Shown: piece by piece, positions 9,887 to 17,836 of the stretch | Numbering within the stretch: position 1 is the first letter of the stretch | Layout of the letters: every line of letters starts with the position of its first letter | From: Dipteris shenzhenensis | Lineage: Eukaryota > Polypodiophyta > Polypodiopsida > Gleicheniales | Length of the DNA: 64,000 nucleotides | Strand: one strand, 5' to 3' | NCBI GenBank assembly: GCA_047967505.1 | Contig: CM106539.1 | Notes under the pieces: model-generated | Databases searched by the model: none | Told to the model about the DNA's origin: nothing | The model's input: only the letters and a program-made list of their open reading frames with translations | Program-made: the position numbers and the translations under genes

Positions 9887-12272
9887 TTCCTTGTCTTCCG
9901 TTGAGACATTGAGATTCTTGAGAGTGTGAGAGAGATTGTGAGATTGAGAGTTCTCTTGAGTGATTGTGAGCATCCTTTCACTTCCATTGAGTGATAGAGA
10001 AATTTCCGTCCATCTGAGAGGAATTTCCGTCCATGAGAGATTTCCGTTAATCTCCTTCCATTTTATTCATTGTTTCATTGAGAGAAAGTTCCATTGTGAG
10101 ATGTTTGGTTTAGAGAGATACTCATAAGAAGTCAAGTGAGAGTCTTCTATTCCTGAGAGAACGTAGGGAAATAGATCTTTGTGAGAGCACCTTCAAGTCA
10201 GCTACAAAGCAAGCTACTCCTACACAGTTTGGCTTTCCAACTGCCACCGCAAGCAAGGCAGTGCACATGCTCTAACGATTTCTGTACATCTTTACGAGCT
10301 GCTTGCCATCCATGGGCCACGACTCATCTGCAGCTCTTTGTAGCCAACCGACAGCAGCGACTACAGCATAGAGACCGTCGTTGGGGTTTCTTGACTCTTA
10401 CGAATAGCTCTTGCGACTCCTCCCGCCGGCCATCAGCTGCAACGACCCTCCAGCGAAACGTCGATCACCTCTCCAACAGCCAAACGGGCTCCAACGAGCT
10501 TGCACGTAGCGAAGCTCCTAAGCAGCCAATTCTCTTCAACTCCAACGAGCGCGACTGCAGCTTCCAACGACGGTCAACCATAGCGAGCCTCGTAGTCTCC
10601 AACGAAGAGCAGCGACGACTCCCGAGCGGCAACGAAGAATCTACAGCCAGCGACCTCCTTTAGCACGCTCCCTCGATGAGCCTCCCAAAGGCGCTATCCA
10701 ACAACGGCGCAGAAAGGGGGGCTATGGCGACAGGAAGCTCTAGCTCTGGCTATGGCGACCGAAAGCTGCTGAGGTGCAGCTTGTGACGGCTGAGGCAACT
10801 CTAATAGCTCCGTCGGAAGCCGTGCGCCTCCATCGATCCGCTCCTCCACCGAACAACCGTCTAGCAAGCTCGCAACATCGAACGAGCGCCTCCAAACGCG
10901 CACATTCCCGTTTCCAAAGCTCCATTGACGGAGAAGACGACGGAATCTAGAAGATTCCGTCCGAATCTTTCTAGATTCCGGCTTCCCACAGCGTGACACG
11001 TGGCCCGTGCGCCACGTCATCTAATCTGCCACGTGTCAACCTTATCTGCCACGTGTCAATCTTATCTGCCACGTCAGCTGACACGTCACCTTTGCCACGT
11101 CAGCTACCACGTCACCTTTTCCACGTCAGCTGCCATGTCACCACTGCCACGTCAGCACTGCCACATCATCTGCCACGTCACTTGTGCCACGTCATCTGTG
11201 CCACATCATCTGCCACGTCATCTGGCCATGTCATCTGTGCCACATCATCTGCCACGTCACTTGTGCCATGTCATCTGTGCCACGTCATCTGCCATGTCAT
11301 CTGGCCACGTCATCTGTGCCACATCATCTGCCACGTCACTTGTGCCACATCATCTGTGCCACGTCATCATTGCCACGTCATCAGTGACACCTCAGCACTG
11401 CCACCTCATCACAGAGCTTCACTGGCACATCTCTTGCTAAGCACAGTGCCACATCATCAGTGCATGTGACTCACAGTGACACATCATCATTGAGCACCAT
11501 TTGCACTCCTTTTGCCCCTCCACCTAGATCAAGTCATATCTCTTGATCCAGGAAGAATTTGAGGGTGCTCCAAAAAGGAAAGTCGCTTGATTTTTTGTGC
11601 TCTACGCGCTCGTTACATCACGCGCACATTTCGGTGCAAGTTACACTCACATTTGAGCCTCGCCGACAAAACCACTTTCTTCACGCACATTTGCCTCTAC
11701 ATCGACGCATCTGACCCAGCACTTAAAAAGAACAAAAGAAAAGGAATTATTTGCTGCTCTTTCATCGATCGACGGTTGGTTTAGATCTAGATCAGAGTAG
11801 ACTAGATCGCCATAGAGGGGACGCTTTGAATTCCCCAAGTTGCCAATCTAAGCCATGCCCGAAATTCCCGACTAGTACCTACTCGGAGTCAGTCCATACG
11901 CTCACATCCGATTTCACATCATTACATTACCTGAAACCTTACGTTCATTAGTTCAGTGAGCAGACTTCAGAGTTCAGAGGCATTGCAGATTGATTCAGTG
12001 GGCAGATAGCACTTGATTTCACACACACATGCCACCATTGTAAAGCCTATTTGGCTATCTCACGGCATCGTGCACAACATTTTTTCAGCCTTGTAAAGCC
12101 TCTTGGCTATTCCCGGCATCATTGCCACAAGCCTTGTAATATAGGTCAGATCTTATTTACTGCAGTTCTATCTTCACCGACGGTACAGAGATTTCACTTG
12201 GCATCTTCAGTGTATTTGCAGTTGATTCATACAGAGTTTTCCAGGACACTTTTTGAGTACATTGTTTGCACC
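9887..12272 (+). other. E2 long untranslated leader
   Basis: Copia leaders are usually short; this one is about 2.4 kb. It has a GC-rich portion (about 10180-11000) with open frames on both strands but no recognisable domain. Then come the CCACGTCA array (10990-11470), a segment shared with E0 (CCAGGAAGAATTTGAGG, GCTCCAAAAAGGAAAGTCG, about 11548-11600), and a 3' part that is open in the gag frame from 12051 but whose content does not look like gag. Translation most plausibly starts at 12273. Confidence 0.65.
10990..11470 (+). repeat. minisatellite of CCACGTCA (bZIP-type) motifs
   Basis: About 15 exact copies of CCACGTCA in 480 bp, mostly at about 14-30 bp spacing and often extended to TGCCACGTCATCTG, plus two CCACGTGTCA G-box variants. 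Many intervening copies read CCATGTCA or CCACATCA, exactly what loss of the central CpG by deamination on either strand would give. ACGT-core sites of this form are known plant bZIP targets; the complement GATGACGTGG fits the unfolded-protein-response element. Binding here is an inference. Confidence 0.8.
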
Positions 12273-15200
12273 ATGTCGACTAGCAACCTCAATCTGGAGG
12301 CATCTGCTAAGTTAGACAACTCCAATTACGGTACATGGAAATACCGAATGGAGACCATTCTTGTGCTTCAGGACAAATGGGAGTATGTCGATGGATCCAT
12401 ACCTAGACCATTGGCAGATCCAGCCACCAGTAGCTCTACTCCATCTGTTGTCACAGCACCAGCAACGGGATCTACATCGGGATCTACATCTACACAAACA
12501 GTTTCCGCATCAGTAGCAGATCCTGCCATTGCCCGAGCTCAAGCAGAATGGGATAAGAAAGACAAGTATGCCTATCACCTGATCAAGCAGAATGTGCAAG
12601 ATGTCATGCTAGGACAGCTCAACACAGTCAAGACATCAAAAGAAGCATGGGATATGTTCGCAGCTCTCTACGAGTCCAAGAACACATCCAGGATTCTCAC
12701 CTTGAGAAACCAGATCAACCAGAGTTTCCGCAATAGCAATGAAACCGGTCATGCTTATGTACTCCGCATCAAAGACTACAACAATCAACTTGCAGCAGCA
12801 GGAGAAACTATGAATCCCGCAGAAATGGTTCAAGTAATCCTGAATGGACTAGGAGAAGGATATGAGAATCTAGTCCAGGTATTGCCATCCACCAACGGCA
12901 AATTCCAACACTGGAAGAACTTCAGTCAGTTCTACTTGGTGAAGAACTCAGGACTCATTCAAGCACGTAAAGGTCATTCTAATGATCAGGCATTCACCGC
13001 TTCAGACAGAAGCAGAGGCAAAGGCAAAAACAGAGGTAGATCATATCAGAAAAGTGGTCAAAATCAAAGTCAGAATCAGCATCAGCATCAGCAGCATCCT
13101 CAGCAACATCAAAATCAGCAAAGAGGAAATCATTCCAACAGAGGAAGATTCCAAGGACGAGGGAATGCATCCACCAATGTGTCAAACATTCAATGCAACT
13201 ATTGTCACAAGTTTGGACACTATGAAAGAGATTGCCGTAAGAAGCAGAATGACCAAGGCGGTCAATCCAGCAGTAATCGAGGGAATTCCCAAGGAAGAGG
13301 AAATCATCGTGGTGGACATTCTAGTCACAGTCATTTTGCAAATGAACATGGCAATATGTTTCTTGCAAGTGAGGAATTGCATCAGACTGATACAATGCAC
13401 CTAGACACTGATTTCAATCCCAAAGAGGATTTCAGCTATCAAGTCGACCAAGTGGAACAAGATCCTTGGTACATCGACAGCGGTGCATCATCTCATATGA
13501 CAAATCATCAGGAATGGTTCACAGAAATGAAGCCATTAGAAGGTCAAAAGAATGTCATCTATACAGCAGACAATACACCGAATCCGGTTCAAGGGACAGG
13601 TGTTATCCCTATGAACAATTTCACTGGTACAAAAGGATTAGTCAAAGATGTGCTCTATGTTCCGAAGCTCAGCAAGAACCTTTTGTCAGTAGGTCAAATG
13701 ACGGAACACAACTACAAAGTCATCTTCGACGGTGATGAATGCACTATCAGAGACAAATCCAAAAGAGGTCAGCTAGTAGCAAAAGGTGTCAAGGAAGGAC
13801 GCTTATACAGGATGCTAGCTACAGTACCAGATAAGCATGCCATTTCAGCTCAAATGCAACAGATGCCACTCTCTGCAAAATGGCATAAGAGATATGGTCA
13901 TGTCAACTTCAAGTACTTGTTAGATCTAAGGAATCAAAATATGGCAATTGGGATTCCGAAGCTACAGTTTCTTGGAAAAGTTTGTGAAGCATGCTGCTTC
14001 GGCAAACAAAAGCGAACCAACTTTGTCAGAAGTACCTCTCGTGCACGAGGTATTCTTGATTTGATTCATACAGATGTATGGGGTTATGCCCAGACCCGCA
14101 GCATCAATGGTTCACTTTATTACTTAACCTTCATCGACGACTACAGCAGATATTGTTGGGTCTACTTTCTGAAAGAGAAATCTGAAGTGTTTGCCAGATT
14201 TCAAGAATTCAAAGCCATGGTAGAAAACCAAACAGGCAGAAAGATCAAGGTCATGAGATCAGACAGAGGAGGTGAATACATGTCTTCAGCCTTCATGAAC
14301 TTTTGCAAAACTCACTGCATTCGAAGACAATTCACATGTGCAGATACTCCTCAGCAAAATGCAATAGTTGAAAGGAAGAATGGGACTTTAGTAGACAGTG
14401 CTAGAGCAATGCTTAGTGAAAAGCATCTTCCGAATCAGTATTGGGCAGAAGCAATAGCTACAGCTAACTACTTGCTTAATCGGCTTCCTACCGAACCGAT
14501 ACAAGGAATGACTCCTTATGAAGCATTCACTGGATACAAGCCACGCATTGGGCATCTCCGCATATTTGGTTGCATAGCATATGCCCACATACATGATGAT
14601 CATCGCAGGAAATTGGATGCGAAGTCACGCAAATGCATCATGGTAGGCTACAGTGAAGAAAGTAAAGCATACAAATTGTATGATCCCATCAACCGCAAAG
14701 TCATTATCTCCAGAGATGTAATCTTCGATGAGGAATCAGAATGGAAAACCTCACCTACACAAGAGATAGAAGCCTCGACTTCACAGTCATCTATAAAACA
14801 GGTTGATGAAGAAGAGCAAGAATTGCCAGCAACACCCCAATCAGCGTCACAGCAGCTCAGACGGTCTACTAGGGAAAGCAGACCACCAGCCAGATTGACA
14901 TATGCTCAGAAAGGCAAAGCAATTCAGGTGGAAACCACCAACTATGCTCTTATGACTACCATCATGGCTACAGAAGAGCCAGTGTACTTCGAAGACGCAG
15001 TAGATAAGCCAGAATGGCAAACTGCAATGAATGAAGAAATGGATGCTTTGTATAAAAATAACACTTGGGAATTATGCGACCTTCCACCAGGAAAGAAGGC
15101 CATAGCCAACAAATGGGTATACAAAGTGAAGTACAATCCAGATGGCAGTATTCAGAGATACAAAGCCAGATTAGTTGCAAAAGGATTTGCACAACAATAT

Positions 15201-16358
15201 GGCCAAGATTATGATGAGACTTATGCTCCAGTAGCAAAGATGGATTCCATACGGTTCTTGATATCACTAGCGACACTCAATAAATGGAATGTGTATCAGC
15301 TCGATGTCAAGAATGCATTTCTCAATGGTTATCTAGACGAGGAAGTCTACATGCAACAACCAGCCGGTTATGTTGAACCAGGACAGGAGAACAAGGTTTG
15401 CCATCTCAAGAAAAGTCTCTATGGCTTAAAGCAAGCACCTAGAAGTTGGTACAGCAGAATTGACAAATATTTTGCTGATCTGGGATACATGAAGTCCAAT
15501 GCAGATCATACTCTCTACTACAAAGTTCAAGGGGAAGATATTACTATTGCACTTTTGTACGTAGATGATCTGATTGTGACAGGAAGCAAGGATAGCTTCA
15601 TCAGAAAGCTAAAACAAGACTTATCTGCAGAGTTCGACATGAAAGATCTTGGACTTATGCACTATTGTCTTGGAATTGAGTTCTGGAGAGATTCAGATAG
15701 CACATTCATGAGTCAGCTCAAATATGTTGACAGTCTCCTGAAGAAGTTTCATATGGCAGATTGCAAGATTGCAGCCACTCCCATGGAACAGAGTTTGAAA
15801 CTTACTAAAGATTCAGAAAAGCCTACAGTCAATGACAGATACTACAGGCAACTCATTGGATCTCTTATATATCTGACAATCACACGGCCAGATATTTGTT
15901 ATGCAGTAAGCTCACTAGCACAGTTTATGGCAAATCCAAAACAGTCTCACTGGAATGCAGCCAAAAGAGTCTTGAGATACATCAGAGGTACAAGACAATT
16001 TGGGATAGAATACAGAGGAAGTCATCCACGGTTGCATGGATACTGTGACAGTGACTATGCTGGAGATCATGAGACCAGGAGATCGACACAGGGATATGCA
16101 TTTTTCCTTGGTCAGGGTGACGAACTACTGATACGGTGGGAGGATTTTGACTTTACTTCTACTCATTGTGCGGTGATCGAACTACTTGCTGCTTCAGAGG
16201 TAATCAAAACGGTTTCCTTCTTCGAAGGGTGGGATGTTCCCCAAGCTTGGGGGGAGATTTGGCGCATCTGCTTGTTGATTCTTGTGGAAAAGCTCGTCCT
16301 GAATGGTTATTTCACAATCTCATTACAAAGGTTTCTAGGCCTTGGCTATGGTTGGTAA
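12273..16358 (+). CDS. Copia gag-pol polyprotein, truncated in RNase H
   Basis: Self-replication polyprotein of E2. The frame is open from 12051, but the start MSTSNLNLEA at 12273 matches the usual Copia gag start. Domains by residue from that Met: UBN2-type gag 1-250; zinc knuckle CNYCHKFGHYERDC about 308; aspartic protease DSGAS about 400; integrase zinc region HKRYGH...CEAC about 540-570; integrase core D601, D664, E700 (35-residue D-E spacing); reverse transcriptase with LLYVDDL (YVDD at 1096); RNase H begins with DSDYAGD near 1257. Copia homology ends about residue 1282 (nt 16118). The last ~80 codons, to the TAA at 16356-16358, are unrelated sequence beyond the breakpoint. Without the remainder of RNase H the element should not replicate on its own, although every domain before it looks intact. 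No internal stop occurs in about 1360 codons. Confidence 0.92.
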   Translation: MSTSNLNLEASAKLDNSNYGTWKYRMETILVLQDKWEYVDGSIPRPLADPATSSSTPSVVTAPATGSTSGSTSTQTVSASVADPAIARAQAEWDKKDKYAYHLIKQNVQDVMLGQLNTVKTSKEAWDMFAALYESKNTSRILTLRNQINQSFRNSNETGHAYVLRIKDYNNQLAAAGETMNPAEMVQVILNGLGEGYENLVQVLPSTNGKFQHWKNFSQFYLVKNSGLIQARKGHSNDQAFTASDRSRGKGKNRGRSYQKSGQNQSQNQHQHQQHPQQHQNQQRGNHSNRGRFQGRGNASTNVSNIQCNYCHKFGHYERDCRKKQNDQGGQSSSNRGNSQGRGNHRGGHSSHSHFANEHGNMFLASEELHQTDTMHLDTDFNPKEDFSYQVDQVEQDPWYIDSGASSHMTNHQEWFTEMKPLEGQKNVIYTADNTPNPVQGTGVIPMNNFTGTKGLVKDVLYVPKLSKNLLSVGQMTEHNYKVIFDGDECTIRDKSKRGQLVAKGVKEGRLYRMLATVPDKHAISAQMQQMPLSAKWHKRYGHVNFKYLLDLRNQNMAIGIPKLQFLGKVCEACCFGKQKRTNFVRSTSRARGILDLIHTDVWGYAQTRSINGSLYYLTFIDDYSRYCWVYFLKEKSEVFARFQEFKAMVENQTGRKIKVMRSDRGGEYMSSAFMNFCKTHCIRRQFTCADTPQQNAIVERKNGTLVDSARAMLSEKHLPNQYWAEAIATANYLLNRLPTEPIQGMTPYEAFTGYKPRIGHLRIFGCIAYAHIHDDHRRKLDAKSRKCIMVGYSEESKAYKLYDPINRKVIISRDVIFDEESEWKTSPTQEIEASTSQSSIKQVDEEEQELPATPQSASQQLRRSTRESRPPARLTYAQKGKAIQVETTNYALMTTIMATEEPVYFEDAVDKPEWQTAMNEEMDALYKNNTWELCDLPPGKKAIANKWVYKVKYNPDGSIQRYKARLVAKGFAQQYGQDYDETYAPVAKMDSIRFLISLATLNKWNVYQLDVKNAFLNGYLDEEVYMQQPAGYVEPGQENKVCHLKKSLYGLKQAPRSWYSRIDKYFADLGYMKSNADHTLYYKVQGEDITIALLYVDDLIVTGSKDSFIRKLKQDLSAEFDMKDLGLMHYCLGIEFWRDSDSTFMSQLKYVDSLLKKFHMADCKIAATPMEQSLKLTKDSEKPTVNDRYYRQLIGSLIYLTITRPDICYAVSSLAQFMANPKQSHWNAAKRVLRYIRGTRQFGIEYRGSHPRLHGYCDSDYAGDHETRRSTQGYAFFLGQGDELLIRWEDFDFTSTHCAVIELLAASEVIKTVSFFEGWDVPQAWGEIWRICLLILVEKLVLNGYFTISLQRFLGLGYGW
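16110..16125. other. rearrangement breakpoint 1 inside E2 RNase H
   Basis: Copia similarity stops after ...GYAFFLGQG, ending near 16117-16118. The following residues do not resemble RNase H. The continuation (beginning ...QPTVSLSSTEAEYRA) starts at about 48567 on the minus strand. Only about seven codons appear to be missing between the two. Confidence 0.75.
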
Positions 16359-16582
16359 TGTTTCGACCAAGGAATCCATTTGTACCTAATCAGCCTTTTG
16401 TGCCTCATTTCGAGCTTCAAATTGTAATTCTTTTTGGGCTTAAGATAAACTATCAACAAAGAATTGCAAGTTTATTTGGTGCTGAACGTTTGGCTCAAGT
16501 GTTGAATTCTCCCCACCCTCTCCTCCTACCTATCTTGGACTACCGAGAAACTTGGGATGTCCGAATTCTCGTCTTGGTGTGA
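16166..16582 (+). other. open frame upstream of the RNase H ORF, unrecognised
   Basis: A 138-codon frame in the same phase as E3 pol. Its first third overlaps the Copia chimera and is probably spurious. The part from about 16300 (PWLWLVMFRPRNPFVPNQPF) is hydrophobic and proline-rich with no recognised domain. Its TGA overlaps the ATG of the next ORF (TGATG at 16580-16584). It could be the tail of a longer E3 5' gene whose start was lost at the breakpoint. Confidence 0.3.
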
Positions 16583-17038
16583 TGACATCTTGGATTCTTC
16601 AATTTGATGGAGCTTACAAACCTTCGACCAAGGCGGCTGGCGTGGGTGTGTGCTCACTTCACCGAGTGGTGAAGTTACAGCAAGTCTTCGCCCGCAAGTA
16701 CTTGCAATCAAGCTGAGTACTCGGCGCTCATTTTTGGGCTACAAAAGGCACAAGAACATCATGCCAAGCAATTGGAGGTGCAAGGAGATTCTCAACTAGT
16801 GTGTGAACAAGTTAGTGGAAGGTGGAAGGTGCGGAGCAAAGGCTTGGTTCCACGACATCAACAAGCCTTGGAACTTTGCAACCAATTTGAAGAGGTAAAA
16901 ATTCAGCATATCCCTCGAGCTCGAAATCGTGTTGCTGATTTCTTGGCACGTGAAGCTTGTATTTCAATCACGCATGACGCGAGTGGAAGCGCCACCCCAA
17001 CCAAGCCGCAAGCCACGAAGGAGGGTGATCATTTGTAA
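16582..17038 (+). pseudogene. RNase H (type I, archaeal-like) ORF, frameshifted
   Basis: A ribonuclease H that would remove RNA from RNA-DNA hybrids. ATG at 16582; the first half reads SWILQFDGAYKPSTKAAGVG. A 1-2 base deletion near 16707-16712 shifts the frame. The second half reads AEYSALIFGL...QGDSQLVCEQVSGRWKV...RNRVADFLAREA to the TAA at 17036. The four catalytic acids are all present (D in FDGA, E in AEYSAL, D in GDSQL, D in RVADFL). This is the RNase H type found as an extra copy in some plant Gypsy lineages, not the RNase H that follows reverse transcriptase. Here it is upstream of gag in its own ORF, an unusual place. Alternatively it is the tail of a different element abutting E3. 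Confidence 0.7.
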
Positions 17039-17174
17039 GGAATGCAAAGGTTGTGGTCATCATGAAACTAAGTGTTGGGCCTACTTGATACGAGTTCACC
17101 GACTTCGGCAGACCATCAGGAGGGTTCTCAAGGATATTGCTCAAAAGAAGGATGCCAGACCGCACACCCCTTGA
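17028..17174 (+). pseudogene. zinc-knuckle segment after RNase H, in another frame
   Basis: The frame reads CKECKGCGHHETKC, a CX2CX4HX4C knuckle (nt about 17037-17078), then a basic stretch (RVHRLRQTIRRVLKDIAQKK) ending at TGA 17172. It is in a different frame from both the RNase H end and gag. It was probably fused to one of them before indels. Knuckles of this kind bind RNA in gag proteins. Confidence 0.5.
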
Positions 17175-17316
17175 AGAAATAGAATGGCGACTACAAGAAC
17201 TGGAAGAAGCTGAAGGTGATGTGCAAGCTCTCCAACTATTGACATTTGTCATGGCATTCTTGTTTGCCTTGATGAACAACCTCATGCGATGCCGCACCTC
17301 TAACCCTCGCGTGTAA
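17152..17316 (+). CDS. small ORF, acidic helix plus one hydrophobic segment
   Basis: 54 codons from ATG 17152 to TAA 17314. An acidic amphipathic start (PLEEIEWRLQELEEAEGDV) is followed by a hydrophobic run (LLTFVMAFLFALMNNLM) that could span a membrane. Unrecognised. It overlaps the end of the knuckle segment and may be a chance frame or the remnant of an E3 5' gene. Confidence 0.3.
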   Translation: MPDRTPLEEIEWRLQELEEAEGDVQALQLLTFVMAFLFALMNNLMRCRTSNPRV

Positions 17317-17836
17317 TGATCAAAGTGATATCATGAGGATTGGTCCTTTTAAGATTGTCTATGTGCTATTCTATGCTGAAGATTCTTCTCGTGTAATATT
17401 TCACACTACACCAGTGACACCTTACCCTGCCTATGTGTGCTTTTTGGATGTATCTTCACCCGATTTTCAGTTCAAGCTTCCTCTTACTATTGTTCGTCCA
17501 TAGATAAGCCCTCTTTCCCATCTTCCAAGCATGGCTGACATTCTCGTGTTTTGTGGACGGGTAGAAGAAAATCCAAATGAGTATCTTCTGGCTTTCAAGC
17601 GCCGTTGTGTTTCTCTCAACTTTCTTACTGAAGACAGATGGCTATTGGTTCTCCCCACATTTCTAGAAGGTTTGGCACAAGTTTGGTATGAGAACTAAAC
17701 CGAAGATGTTCGCCAAAGCTGGCCAAGGTTGACAGCAGCAATGATTGAGTATTTTGGCAAAGAAGAGGAGCCGGAGAATGTGTACCTGCAGGTGGCAAAT
17801 TTGAAGTAGTCAGAAGGTGAGACGGCGCGTCGATAT
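17317..17836 (+). pseudogene. E3 gag, N-terminal part with stops
   Basis: The pol frame can be read back through 17317. From ATG 17531 it reads MADILVFCGRVEENPNEYLL, then WLLVLPTFLEGLAQVWYEN, then YFGKEEEPENVYLQVANLK, a typical retrotransposon gag (about 90-residue core). It is interrupted by TAG near 17501, TAA at 17696-17698 and TAG at 17807-17809. In each case a single C-to-T change of CAA or CAG (Gln) would give the stop, and Gln fits the family after ANLK. Gag would assemble the particle. With these stops the full-length protein is not made unless they are read through. Confidence 0.7.

Larger units (their letters stand above)
9618..16118 (+). mobile_element. E2: young Copia element, 5' part (split by rearrangement)
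   Basis: 5' LTR (9618-9874), primer site, an unusually long leader of about 2.4 kb, and a gag-pol frame from 12273 that is open and well conserved up to the start of RNase H near 16118, where homology to Copia stops abruptly. The rest of the element (end of RNase H, polypurine tract, 3' LTR) is at 48567-47832 on the other strand. The two LTRs show no difference by eye over 257 bp, so the insertion is very recent. Confidence 0.9.

Noticed and set aside
10181-10663. 160-codon frame in the E2 leader
   Set aside because: GC-rich leader with open frames on both strands, no recognisable domain and not in frame with gag; not enough to call a gene.
10993-11469. 158- and 146-codon His/Cys/Ser-rich frames
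   Set aside because: They read through the CCACGTCA repeat in several frames at once; the signal is the DNA motif, not a protein.
12051-12272. Earlier start of the Copia polyprotein at 12051
   Set aside because: The extra 74 residues do not look like gag, and the conserved start MSTSNLNLEA lies at 12273.
16119-17030. A 5' LTR for the Gypsy element
   Set aside because: No similarity to 22208-22994 was found anywhere between the breakpoint and gag.
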